Source of the DNA: an uncultured Thermomicrobiales bacterium | Lineage (GTDB): Bacteria > Chloroflexota > Chloroflexia > Thermomicrobiales > UBA6265 | Length of the DNA stretch: 7,642 nt | Direction of reading: 5' to 3' | NCBI GenBank assembly: GCA_902806375.1 | Contig: CADCWK010000105.1 | Coordinates: 1 to 7,642, forward strand | Shown here: positions 1 to 5,808 of the stretch, one piece after another | Numbering within the stretch: position 1 is the first letter of the stretch | Layout of the letters: each line of letters opens with the position of its first letter | Notes under the pieces: generated by a model | Database searches by the model: none | What the model was told of the DNA's origin: nothing | What the model saw: the letters and a program-made list of their open reading frames with translations, nothing else | Made by a program: the position numbers and the translations under genes

Positions 1-1
1 G

Positions 2-1156
2 GTGCTCGAGCGACTCGGCCTCGACGTCGACCCGCGGACCCCGGTCCAGGAGCTCGGCGTCGCCCAGCAGCGGATGGTGATGATCGCCCGCTGCCTGGCC
101 CGGGACGCCCGCGTCGTCGTCCTCGACGAGCCCACCGCGTCGCTGACCGACGACGAGATCTCCCACCTGCTGGCGGTCCTCCGGCAGCTGGCCGAGGCCC
201 GAGTCGCCATCGTCTACGTGTCGCACCGCCTCGAGGAGGTCCTCGGTGCGACCGACCGGGTGGTCGTCATGCGCGACGGCTCGGTGGTCGCCGACCTGGT
301 GACGGCGACGCTGACCAAGCAGACGCTGGTCGCCGGCATCACCGGCGAGGCGAAGGCCAGCGAGAGCCAGGCCGTGCACGTGGACCGCACCGGCCGGCCG
401 CCGGGCGCGGAGCTGCTGCGGGTCACCGGCCTTACCCGGGCCCCGGCGCTGCACGGGGTCGACCTGACGCTGCGCGAGGGCGAGGTCCTCGGCCTGGCCG
501 GCCTGGTGGGAGCCGGGCGGACCGAGCTGGCCCGCGTCCTCTTCGGCGTGGACGCCCCGGACGGCGGCACCATCACCGTCCGCGGCAAGGACGTCGTCCT
601 GCGGTCGCCCCGGGCAGCCATGAAGGAGCGGATCGCGCTGCTGCCGGAGGATCGCCGCCACCAGGGCAACGACACCGCGCAGAGCATCCGCAAGAACACC
701 TCCCTCCCGACCTTGCGCCGGCACCGCGGCGTGAGCTGGCTGCCCCGGCCGAGCGCCGCGAAGGAGCGAGGCGCCAGCGAGGAGATGGTCGGGCGGCTGG
801 GCATCAAGGCGCGCGACACGGAGGTGCCGGTCGGCACGCTCTCGGGGGGCAATCAGCAGAAGGTCGTCCTGGCCAAGTGGCTGGTGCACGGGGCCGACGT
901 GTTCGTCTTCGACGAGCCGACGGCGGGCATCGACGTGGAGGGCAAAGCCGACGTCTACGGGATCGTCGGGGAGCTCGCCGACCAGGGGAAGGCCGTCCTG
1001 TTCATCTCGTCCGACCTGCCCGAGCTGGCCGCCGTGGCCGACCGCGTGGTCGTGCTTCGCGAGGGCCGGGTGGTGGCCGAGCTGACGGGGTCGCAGGTCA
1101 GCGAGTCGGTGATCCTCCACCACTGCTACGGCGGGGCCGGGGCTGCGTCCGCCTGA
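2..1156 (+). CDS. Sugar-type ABC transporter ATP-binding protein (RbsA/MglA-like), 5'-truncated by window
   Basis: Cytoplasmic ATPase with two fused nucleotide-binding domains, the form that powers ribose/galactose/xylose-type (CUT2) importers. 384 codons are visible; family members are about 500 residues, so roughly the first 115 residues, including Walker A of domain 1, lie upstream of the window. Seen (numbered from the first visible codon): domain 1 signature-like LGVAQQR at 18-24, Walker B VVVLDEPTAS at 38-47 and switch His in VSHRLEE around 74; domain 2 Walker A-like GLVGAGRTEL at 167-176 (Arg where Lys is usual, as known for this subfamily), signature LSGGNQQ at 280-286, Walker B VFVFDEPTAG at 300-309, and SSDLPEL in place of the H-loop. 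The C-terminal HCYGG is also typical. No permease or binding-protein gene is visible; they are expected upstream. The SDR gene 40 bases downstream on the same strand is probably in the same operon. Substrate unknown: ribose, inositol, xylitol and others use this class. Confidence 0.93.
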   Translation: MLERLGLDVDPRTPVQELGVAQQRMVMIARCLARDARVVVLDEPTASLTDDEISHLLAVLRQLAEARVAIVYVSHRLEEVLGATDRVVVMRDGSVVADLVTATLTKQTLVAGITGEAKASESQAVHVDRTGRPPGAELLRVTGLTRAPALHGVDLTLREGEVLGLAGLVGAGRTELARVLFGVDAPDGGTITVRGKDVVLRSPRAAMKERIALLPEDRRHQGNDTAQSIRKNTSLPTLRRHRGVSWLPRPSAAKERGASEEMVGRLGIKARDTEVPVGTLSGGNQQKVVLAKWLVHGADVFVFDEPTAGIDVEGKADVYGIVGELADQGKAVLFISSDLPELAAVADRVVVLREGRVVAELTGSQVSESVILHHCYGGAGAASA

Positions 1157-1159
1157 GGT

Positions 1160-1180
1160 CCGGCCGCAGCGGGCGGCCGG
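1160..1180 (+). repeat. Hairpin between the ABC ATPase and SDR no. 1
   Basis: Perfect 8-bp inverted repeat CCGGCCGC (1160-1167) / GCGGCCGG (1173-1180) with a 5-base loop, starting 4 bases after the ATPase stop codon and ending 16 bases before the SDR start. There is no T-run, and the ribosome binding site follows at once. It is more likely an mRNA-stabilising, processing or partial attenuation element inside an operon than a full terminator. The same 8-bp arms recur at 4930-4951 upstream of SDR no. 2. Confidence 0.5.
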
Positions 1181-1184
1181 CGTG

Positions 1185-1193
1185 AGAGGAGAG
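1185..1193 (+). promoter_or_regulatory. Ribosome binding site that sets the SDR no. 1 start
   Basis: AGAGGAGAG sits 3 bases before GTG at 1197 (core AGGAG 1187-1191, 5 bases before the start codon). It lies downstream of the longer in-frame GTG at 1182, so translation most likely begins at 1197. Confidence 0.7.
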
Positions 1194-1196
1194 CAC

Positions 1197-2021
1197 GTGC
1201 ACCAGCGTTTCCAGGGGAAGGTCGCCTTCGTCACCGGCGCGGCCCGGGGTCAGGGGCGCAACCACGCCGTCCGGCTGGCCCGGGAGGGCGCGGACCTGGT
1301 CCTGGCCGACGCGTGCGCCGACGTCGCCACCGTGGGGTACGCCCTGGCGACCGAGGAGGACCTGGCCGAGACGGTCCGCCTGGTCGAGGCGGAGGACCGG
1401 CGCGCGGTCGTCGGCCGCGTCGACGTCCGCGACGGTGCGGCCCTGCGCGAGCTGGTCGACCGCGGGGTCGCCGAGTTCGGCCGGCTGGACGTCGTGGTGG
1501 CCAACGCGGGCGTCGGGGGCAGCGCGCCCATGGCGGAGATGTCCGACGACATGTGGCAGGACATGATCGACATCAACCTCACCGGCGTCTTCAAGACGAT
1601 CCGGGCGGCCCTGCCGCACCTGTCGGCGGGGGCGTCGATCGTCCTGACCGGCTCGATCGCCTCGGCCAAGGGGTTGCCGAACAACACCCACTACACGGCG
1701 GCCAAGCACGGCCTCATGGGCATCATGCGCGCGCTGGCGAACGAGGTCGCTCCGCAGGGCATCCGCGTCAACTGCGTGAACCCGACCAACGTCGACACGC
1801 CACTGCTGTTCAACGACGCGATCTACCGGCTCTTCCGGCCGGACCTGGCGTCTCCCGGCCGGGAGGACGTCGTCGACATCATGCGGGGCATGCACGCGCT
1901 CGACACCGGCTGGGTGCAGCCCGACGATGTCAGCAACGCCGTGCTGTTCCTCGCCTCGGAGGAGGCCCGGTTCGTCACCGGCGTCGCGCTCCCGGTGGAC
2001 GCCGGGGCGCTCGTCCGCTGA
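1197..2021 (+). CDS. Mycofactocin-coupled-type SDR family oxidoreductase (no. 1)
   Basis: Cytoplasmic NAD-dependent alcohol dehydrogenase/ketoreductase of the short-chain dehydrogenase/reductase superfamily, 274 residues from GTG at 1197. Seen: cofactor loop TGAARGQG at 13-20; Asp38 at the end of beta-2 (favours NAD over NADP) followed by Cys40; NAG at 103-105; catalytic Asn127, Ser153, Tyr166, Lys170; C-terminal TGVALPVDAG. The stretch YALATEEDLAETVRLVEAE (48-66), an extension after beta-2, and the TGAARGQGR start are hallmarks of the subfamily known as mycofactocin-coupled SDRs (TIGR03971 type), which includes carveol dehydrogenase. Family members are believed to keep NAD(H) bound and to pass electrons to mycofactocin. 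Last gene before a strong terminator; probably co-transcribed with the ABC ATPase, so it may act on what that transporter imports (inference). Substrate unknown. Confidence 0.93.
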   Translation: MHQRFQGKVAFVTGAARGQGRNHAVRLAREGADLVLADACADVATVGYALATEEDLAETVRLVEAEDRRAVVGRVDVRDGAALRELVDRGVAEFGRLDVVVANAGVGGSAPMAEMSDDMWQDMIDINLTGVFKTIRAALPHLSAGASIVLTGSIASAKGLPNNTHYTAAKHGLMGIMRALANEVAPQGIRVNCVNPTNVDTPLLFNDAIYRLFRPDLASPGREDVVDIMRGMHALDTGWVQPDDVSNAVLFLASEEARFVTGVALPVDAGALVR

Positions 2022-2027
2022 CCCGGA

Positions 2028-2068
2028 CGAGAGAGGGGGAGGCGCCGGTCGAGCCTCCCCCTCCCTCG
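2028..2068. terminator. Bidirectional terminator between convergent genes
   Basis: Inverted repeat with arms GAGGGGGAGGC (2033-2043) and GCCTCCCCCTC (2053-2063), 11 bp perfect, 9-base loop; after one mismatch the stem continues 4 more pairs (CGAG 2028-2031 with CTCG 2065-2068). It lies 6 bases past the SDR no. 1 stop and 10 bases past the stop of the convergent NTF2-like gene, so it can serve both. No clear T-run, as is common in high-GC actinobacteria. Confidence 0.85.
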
Positions 2069-2078
2069 TGTGCGGAGC

Positions 2079-2489
2079 TCAGTAGGGCAGGTCGAGCTCG
2101 ACGTGGCGCTTGGTGAACCGCCACGCGCCGTCGCCCTCCTTGACCAGCTCGTCCTCGTACTTCGCGGTGGACAGCAGGGTGGCCTTGCCGCCCTCCACCG
2201 AGATCAGGGTGAGGTAGGAGTTCACGACCGCGGTGGACCCGTCCTCGGACCGCAGCACGAAGTTCGTGGTCACGTGACGACGCTGGTCGGTCTGGCTCGC
2301 CAGGCTGTCGGTCATGAGCTTCATGACCGCGTCCTTGCCCTCGAAGGGGCCGATGAGGTCGCCGCCGCCGATGCGCAGCGTCATCACCGCCTTCTCGGCG
2401 AAGGTGTCGGCCATCTCCGCCATGTCGTTGTCGTCGTAGGCGATGGAGTAGCGGTTGAGGACGTTCTCGATGTCTCCGCGTGCGGACAT
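2079..2489 (-). CDS. SnoaL/NTF2-like domain protein
   Basis: A 136-residue protein of the cone-shaped NTF2-like fold (SnoaL-like, SnoaL_4 type), covering the whole domain with nothing added. Visible: N-terminal helices DIENVLNRYSIAYDDND (6-22) with the Tyr14 and Asp19/Asp20 usual in this fold, a GPFEGKDAV turn at 48-55, RRHVTTN at 70-76 with a likely pocket His72, Tyr111 and Asp113, and a final strand GAWRFTKRHVELD at 121-133. No signal peptide or membrane segment. The fold is used by small dehydratases, isomerases, hydrolases and ring-hydroxylating-enzyme subunits, so the reaction cannot be named. Beside P450 and SDR genes, a dehydration, hydrolysis or isomerisation of an oxidised intermediate is plausible (inference). 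ATG at 2489 has AGGAG 9 bases upstream. Separated from P450 no. 1 by terminator-like repeats and probably with its own promoter. Confidence 0.88.
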   Translation of the reverse strand: MSARGDIENVLNRYSIAYDDNDMAEMADTFAEKAVMTLRIGGGDLIGPFEGKDAVMKLMTDSLASQTDQRRHVTTNFVLRSEDGSTAVVNSYLTLISVEGGKATLLSTAKYEDELVKEGDGAWRFTKRHVELDLPY

Positions 2490-2506
2490 GGCAGAGGGCT
2501 CCTGTA

Positions 2507-2527
2507 CGGCCGGCCGACGTGGTCGGC
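2507..2527 (-). repeat. Palindromes in the leader of the NTF2-like gene
   Basis: CGGCCGGCCG (2507-2516) is a perfect 10-base palindrome; partly overlapping it, GCCGAC (2513-2518) and GTCGGC (2522-2527) form a 6-bp stem with a 3-base loop. Both fall between the proposed promoter and the ribosome binding site of the NTF2-like gene. They could be an operator or an mRNA hairpin, or chance in GC-rich DNA. Confidence 0.3.
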
Positions 2528-2549
2528 GGGGAGGGATGTGATCGGCATT

Positions 2550-2578
2550 ACCCTATGCATGGTTCGCCTGTTTGACCA
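2550..2578 (-). promoter_or_regulatory. Possible promoter of the NTF2-like gene
   Basis: On the minus strand TGGTCA (2578-2573), 17 bases, then TAGGGT (2555-2550). The -10 fits the actinomycete pattern TAGRRT and the -35 matches TTGACA at 4 of 6. The tract is AT-richer than its surroundings and lies after the P450 no. 1 hairpin. Moderate support only. Confidence 0.4.
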
Positions 2579-2639
2579 GAGCCCCGGACGCTGCAGGCGC
2601 AGTCCGGGGCTCCGGGCCCGTGGGCCCGCGTGGGCCCGG
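2579..2639 (-). terminator. Terminator-like tandem hairpins after P450 no. 1
   Basis: Two stem-loops follow the P450 stop on the minus strand. Nearest is CCGGGCCC (2612-2619) with GGGCCCGG (2632-2639), 8 bp. Next is GAGCCCCGGAC (2579-2589) with GTCCGGGGCTC (2602-2612), 11 bp perfect with a 12-base loop that can add three inner pairs. No T-run. They would end the P450 transcript before the NTF2-like gene. Confidence 0.65.
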
Positions 2640-2643
2640 GTGC

Positions 2644-3909
2644 TCAGGCCTTCGCCGGGACGTCGAACTCCACGAGCAGGCTCTCCACGCTGCGCGTGTA
2701 CAGCCCGACCTCCTTCGGCGTGAAGCCCTCCTGGTACCGCAGGCCCGGCAGCCGGTCGAGGACCAGGTTCAGCGCCACGGTCATCTCCTCGCGGGCGAGC
2801 AGTGAGCCGACGCAGAAGTGCCGGCCGAGGATGAACTGGACGTGGTTCGCCCCGCCGCTGAACGCCTTGCCGACGTCGAGGTCCGGGCGGTGGATGTCGA
2901 AGACGTCCGGGTTCGCGAAGTGCCGCTCGTCGCGGTTGGCCGCGGCGAGCATGAGGATGCAGGTCGCACCGGTGGGGATGGTCGTGTCCTCGATCGTCAC
3001 CGGCTGCTCGGTCTGGCGCATGATCATGTGCACCGGGCCGGTGTAGCGCAGCGTCTCGGCGATCACGGCGTCGGCGAGGCTGCGGTCGGCGCGGACGGCC
3101 TCGAGCTGGTCGGGGTGGGCGAGCAGGTTGTTGATCATGCTGGCGATCGCCTTGTCGGTGGTCTCGCCGCCCGCGACCAGGAGCAGGCTCACGAACGCCT
3201 TGATCTCCTCGTCGCTCATCTGCTGGCCGTCGACCTCGGCCCGGCAGAGGCGGGAGAGCAGGTCCTCGCCGTCGCCGTCCCGCCGCTCGCGGATGATCGG
3301 CAGCATGTACTCGCGCAGTTCCTCGCGGGTCTGGTCGGCGCGGGCGGTGACCGCGGGGTCGCCGGCGAGGTTGTTCAGGTGCGCCATGATCGAGTGGTAC
3401 CAGCCGTGGAAGCGCTCGTGGTCGCTCTTGGGCAGGCCGAGCATGTCGACCATCACGTTGATCGGGAACCAGGTCGTGAACTCGGCGACGATGTCCGCGC
3501 GGCCCCGGCCAGCCAGGTCGTCGATCAACTCGCTCGCCGCCCGGGCCACCGACTTCTCGACCAGTTCCGCCGCGTTCCGCGTGATGATCGGCAGGAAGGC
3601 CTCGAGGCCCTTGCCGCGGAAGAACGGGTTCAGCAGCGACCGGTGGGTGGCGTGCTCCTTGCCCTCCATCTGCAGGATGGTCCGGCCGTGGATGGGCTCC
3701 AGCTGCCAGTCGTAGTTCTTGCTCGAGTAGGCCGGGCTGCGGAAGGCCGCGGAGACGTCCCCGTACCGGCTGATCAGCCAGCTCTGCGTCGCCTCGTGGT
3801 ACGTGGCCGGGTAGTGGTCGCGGAGGATCCGGTGGGACGGGTACGGGTCCGCGATGTACTCGGGCGACAGGATGTCCGGCGCCTGGGGGACCACGGTCGA
3901 CTGGCTCAT
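2644..3909 (-). CDS. Cytochrome P450 (no. 1)
   Basis: Soluble bacterial class I cytochrome P450, 421 residues from ATG at 3909; a haem-thiolate monooxygenase that inserts one O2 atom into an organic substrate using electrons from a ferredoxin. Seen: C-helix HATHR at 86-90 (haem propionate contacts), I-helix oxygen-activation motif AGGETT at 246-251, K-helix ETLR at 285-288, haem-ligand loop F359-I-L-G-R-H-F-C366-V-G368 with Cys366 as iron ligand, then LAREE. No membrane anchor, normal length. The loop has Ile360 where Gly is usual. ATG at 3909 is chosen over the longer ATG at 3963 because AGGAG lies 8 bases upstream of it and the longer start overlaps the proposed -10 box. No redox partner is adjacent; the ferredoxin at 7209 may serve it. 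Its sequence differs clearly from P450 no. 2, so it is not a recent duplicate. Substrate not predictable. Confidence 0.95.
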   Translation of the reverse strand: MSQSTVVPQAPDILSPEYIADPYPSHRILRDHYPATYHEATQSWLISRYGDVSAAFRSPAYSSKNYDWQLEPIHGRTILQMEGKEHATHRSLLNPFFRGKGLEAFLPIITRNAAELVEKSVARAASELIDDLAGRGRADIVAEFTTWFPINVMVDMLGLPKSDHERFHGWYHSIMAHLNNLAGDPAVTARADQTREELREYMLPIIRERRDGDGEDLLSRLCRAEVDGQQMSDEEIKAFVSLLLVAGGETTDKAIASMINNLLAHPDQLEAVRADRSLADAVIAETLRYTGPVHMIMRQTEQPVTIEDTTIPTGATCILMLAAANRDERHFANPDVFDIHRPDLDVGKAFSGGANHVQFILGRHFCVGSLLAREEMTVALNLVLDRLPGLRYQEGFTPKEVGLYTRSVESLLVEFDVPAKA

Positions 3910-3952
3910 GCTGGTTGCTCCTAGGTTCGCTACGTTGCGAGAAAACAGGATC

Positions 3953-3981
3953 ACCATATTCATGAGTGGTCTGGATCACAA
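3953..3981 (-). promoter_or_regulatory. Probable promoter of P450 no. 1
   Basis: On the minus strand TTGTGA (3981-3976), a 17-base spacer and TATGGT (3958-3953), each 4 of 6 to the sigma-70 consensus, in a local AT-rich patch. Start of transcription would fall near 3946, giving a short leader with a good AGGAG site before ATG 3909. Confidence 0.5.
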
Positions 3982-3992
3982 CCGTGCACGGT
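3981..3992. promoter_or_regulatory. Perfect 12-base palindrome, candidate operator of P450 no. 1
   Basis: ACCGTGCACGGT reads the same on both strands and touches the upstream edge of the proposed -35 box. Position and symmetry suit a dimeric regulator, but no regulator gene is in the window and no second exact copy was seen. Confidence 0.4.
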
Positions 3993-3993
3993 C

Positions 3994-4023
3994 GCCGCCG
4001 CGGCGATGGATCGCCGCGGCGGC
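3994..4023 (-). terminator. Terminator-like hairpin after SDR no. 2
   Basis: Perfect 14-bp inverted repeat GCCGCCGCGGCGAT (3994-4007) / ATCGCCGCGGCGGC (4010-4023) around a 2-base centre (the inner pairs would open to form the loop). It begins 33 bases after the stop of SDR no. 2 and precedes the P450 no. 1 promoter. No T-run, but the stem is very strong. Confidence 0.7.
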
Positions 4024-4056
4024 AGGTGCATCCAGGTACGCCCCCGGAGGGCTGAC

Positions 4057-4896
4057 CTACTTGACGTACGCGCCGGCGTCGACGGGAAGCGTGACACCGG
4101 TGATGTAGCGGCCCTCGTCGCTGGCCAGGAACAGCACCGCGTTGCTGATGTCCAGCGACTCGATCCAGGGCACCGGCAGGGTGTTGAGCGACATGAAGCC
4201 CGGCATCGCCTTCTCCTGGCTCGGCTCCGGGTCGCCCGGGGAGAACATCGCGTAGGTGCCGGGGTTCTGGATCATGATCGTGTCGACGTTGGTCGGGTGG
4301 ATCGTGTTGACCCGGATGCTGTGCGGGCCCAGCTCGTTGGCCAGCGTGCGCATCAGGCCGACGATGCCGTGCTTGGCGGCGACGTAGTGGGCGACGTGCT
4401 GGATGCCCTTGAGCCCGCCGATCGAGCTGGTGAACATGATCGACCCGCCGCGGTCGGCCTCGATCATCGTGGGTATGGCGACCTTGGCGGTGTGGAAGAC
4501 GCCGGTCAGGTTGACGTCGATCATGTCCTTCCACTGCTCGGCCGAGAGCTCCCAGGCCTTGCCGTAGGTGGCGATGCCGGCGTTGGCCACGACGGTGTCG
4601 ATGCGGCCGAGCTGGGAGACGCCGTCGTCGAAGGCGGCCTGCAGCGCGTCGAGGTCGCGGACGTCGGCGACCTTGGTGACGATCCGCCGGTCGAGGGCCT
4701 CCACGGCCTTCGCCGTCTCGGCCAGCTCGTCCTCGGTGGCCAGCGGGTAGTACGGCGTCACCGTGTCGATGTTCCGGCAGATGTCGACGGCGATGATGTC
4801 CGCGCCCTCCTCGGCGAGCCGGATCGCGTGACTGCGGCCCTGGCCTCGGGCTGCGCCGGTGATGAAGGCGACCTTGCCCTCCATGCGTCCTGCCAT
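4057..4896 (-). CDS. Mycofactocin-coupled-type SDR family oxidoreductase (no. 2)
   Basis: Second SDR of the same subfamily, 279 residues from ATG at 4896, which has AGGAG 7 bases upstream; the longer in-frame ATG at 4965 lacks such a site and adds an Arg/Pro-rich tail unlike the family. Seen: TGAARGQG at 13-20, Asp38 and Cys40, YPLATEDELAETAKAVEAL (50-68), NAG at 105-107, catalytic Asn129, Ser158, Tyr171, Lys175, and TGVTLPVDAG at 266-275. Expected role: oxidation of a secondary alcohol to a ketone with bound NAD and mycofactocin as the outside electron acceptor (family knowledge, not shown here). Of the three SDRs it is closest by eye to carveol dehydrogenase-like members. It lies 88 bases after SDR no. 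3 on the same strand, with two hairpins between, so it may share the P450 no. 2 transcript at reduced level or have an unseen promoter. Confidence 0.94.
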   Translation of the reverse strand: MAGRMEGKVAFITGAARGQGRSHAIRLAEEGADIIAVDICRNIDTVTPYYPLATEDELAETAKAVEALDRRIVTKVADVRDLDALQAAFDDGVSQLGRIDTVVANAGIATYGKAWELSAEQWKDMIDVNLTGVFHTAKVAIPTMIEADRGGSIMFTSSIGGLKGIQHVAHYVAAKHGIVGLMRTLANELGPHSIRVNTIHPTNVDTIMIQNPGTYAMFSPGDPEPSQEKAMPGFMSLNTLPVPWIESLDISNAVLFLASDEGRYITGVTLPVDAGAYVK

Positions 4897-4929
4897 GGCT
4901 GCGCTCCTGTTCTCCGGTCTCCCGGTACC

Positions 4930-4951
4930 CCGGCCGCGACGATGCGGCCGG
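4930..4951 (-). repeat. Hairpin upstream of SDR no. 2
   Basis: Arms CCGGCCGC (4930-4937) and GCGGCCGG (4944-4951), 8 bp perfect with a 6-base loop, in the leader of SDR no. 2. Arm sequences are identical to those of the hairpin at 1160-1180 ahead of SDR no. 1. Confidence 0.5.
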
Positions 4952-4962
4952 ATCGGTTGTGG

Positions 4963-4983
4963 CACGGGCGAGAGGAGCCCGTG
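4963..4983 (-). terminator. Short hairpin directly after SDR no. 3 stop
   Basis: CACGGGC (4963-4969) / GCCCGTG (4977-4983), 7 bp with a 7-base loop, one base beyond the SDR no. 3 stop codon. Together with the hairpin at 4930-4951 it makes a two-stem block that may end or attenuate the P450 no. 2-SDR no. 3 transcript. Confidence 0.4.
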
Positions 4984-4984
4984 G

Positions 4985-5806
4985 TCATCTGGCGTGGAAC
5001 CCGGCGTCGACGGGCAGGGTCACGCCGGTGAGATAGCGGCCGGAGTCGGAGACGAGGTAGACGACCGCGTCGCTGATGTCCTGGCACTCGACCATCGGGA
5101 CCGGGAGCAGGTTGCCCTGTCGGTCGGAGGTCGCCGGCGTCGACCGCAGGTGCGCCTGCATGACGTCGTTGGTGATCATCGGCGTCGGGACGCCGGTCGG
5201 ATGCACCGTGTTCACGCGGATCGAGTACGGCGCGAGCCAGTGCGCGAAGGAACGCATCAGCCCGACCAGGCCGTGCTTGCTGGTCGCGTAGCCGGTGATG
5301 CCCGCCGTGCCGTCTCCGCCGGTGCCCTTGAGGCCCTGGGTGGAGCTGATCAGCACGATCGAACCGCCGCGGCCGGCCTCGATCATCGACGGCGCCGCCG
5401 CCTTCACCGTGTTCCACGCGCCGACGAGGTTGACGCCGATCACGTCGGCGAACGTGTCGTCCTCGTCGAAGCCACCCATGATCGGGGCGATGCCGGCGTT
5501 GGCGACGACGATCCGCACGGGGCCGAGCGCGGCCACGCCCTCGTCGACGGCGGCCTGCAGGGCGGCGCGATCCCGGACGTCGACCTTGCGCGCCACGACC
5601 CGCCGTCCTTGGGCCTCGACCAGTCGCGCGGTCTCGGCGAGGTCGGCGTCGGTGGCAAGCGGATAGGCGACGGTGGGGATGTCGGCGCAGATGTCCAGGG
5701 CGATGACGTCGGCGCCATCCGAAGCGAGGCGGACCGCATGGGCCCGTCCCTGCCCGCGGGCGCCCCCCGTGACGAGGGCGACGCTGCCCTCCAGCACGGC
5801 TGTCAC
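4985..5806 (-). CDS. Mycofactocin-coupled-type SDR family oxidoreductase (no. 3)
   Basis: Third SDR of the subfamily, 273 residues from GTG at 5806. Seen: TGGARGQG at 13-20, Asp38 and Cys40, YPLATDADLAETARLVEAQ (48-66), NAG at 103-105, Asn126, Ser154/Ser155, Tyr173 and Lys177, TGVTLPVDAG at 260-269. The loop between catalytic Ser and Tyr (QGLKGTGGDGTAGITG) is five residues longer than in the two sister proteins, so the active-site rim differs and the substrate probably does too. The start GTG lies two bases after the P450 no. 2 stop (TGA-CC-GTG) with no good ribosome binding site, which suggests translational coupling. The likely job is to oxidise the alcohol made by P450 no. 2 (inference). 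A long open frame continues upstream over the P450 but is only its shadow frame. Confidence 0.93.
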   Translation of the reverse strand: MTAVLEGSVALVTGGARGQGRAHAVRLASDGADVIALDICADIPTVAYPLATDADLAETARLVEAQGRRVVARKVDVRDRAALQAAVDEGVAALGPVRIVVANAGIAPIMGGFDEDDTFADVIGVNLVGAWNTVKAAAPSMIEAGRGGSIVLISSTQGLKGTGGDGTAGITGYATSKHGLVGLMRSFAHWLAPYSIRVNTVHPTGVPTPMITNDVMQAHLRSTPATSDRQGNLLPVPMVECQDISDAVVYLVSDSGRYLTGVTLPVDAGFHAR

Positions 5807-5808
5807 GG

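Noticed and set aside
2..1156. ABC ATPase as a broken gene
   Set aside because: The missing N-terminus is explained by the window edge; the frame is open to base 2 and all later motifs are in order.
1182..1196. Longer GTG start for SDR no. 1
   Set aside because: It overlaps the ribosome binding site of GTG 1197 and has none of its own.
2818..3924. 368-codon plus-strand open frame opposite P450 no. 1
   Set aside because: Antisense shadow; the minus strand encodes every P450 motif.
3910..3963. Longer ATG start for P450 no. 1
   Set aside because: It lies over the proposed -10 box, and ATG 3909 has a good AGGAG site.
2384..4534. 716-codon minus-strand open frame
   Set aside because: It runs through P450 no. 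1, SDR no. 2 and two intergenic regions in another frame, rich in Arg/Pro/Gly with no domain; a shadow caused by high GC.
4897..4965. Longer ATG start for SDR no. 2
   Set aside because: It adds 23 Arg/Pro-rich residues across a hairpin that the family lacks; ATG 4896 has AGGAG at good spacing.
4006..5031. 341-codon plus-strand open frame opposite SDR no. 2
   Set aside because: Antisense to a clear SDR, low-complexity Val/Asp/Gly/Arg composition, no ribosome binding site or motif.
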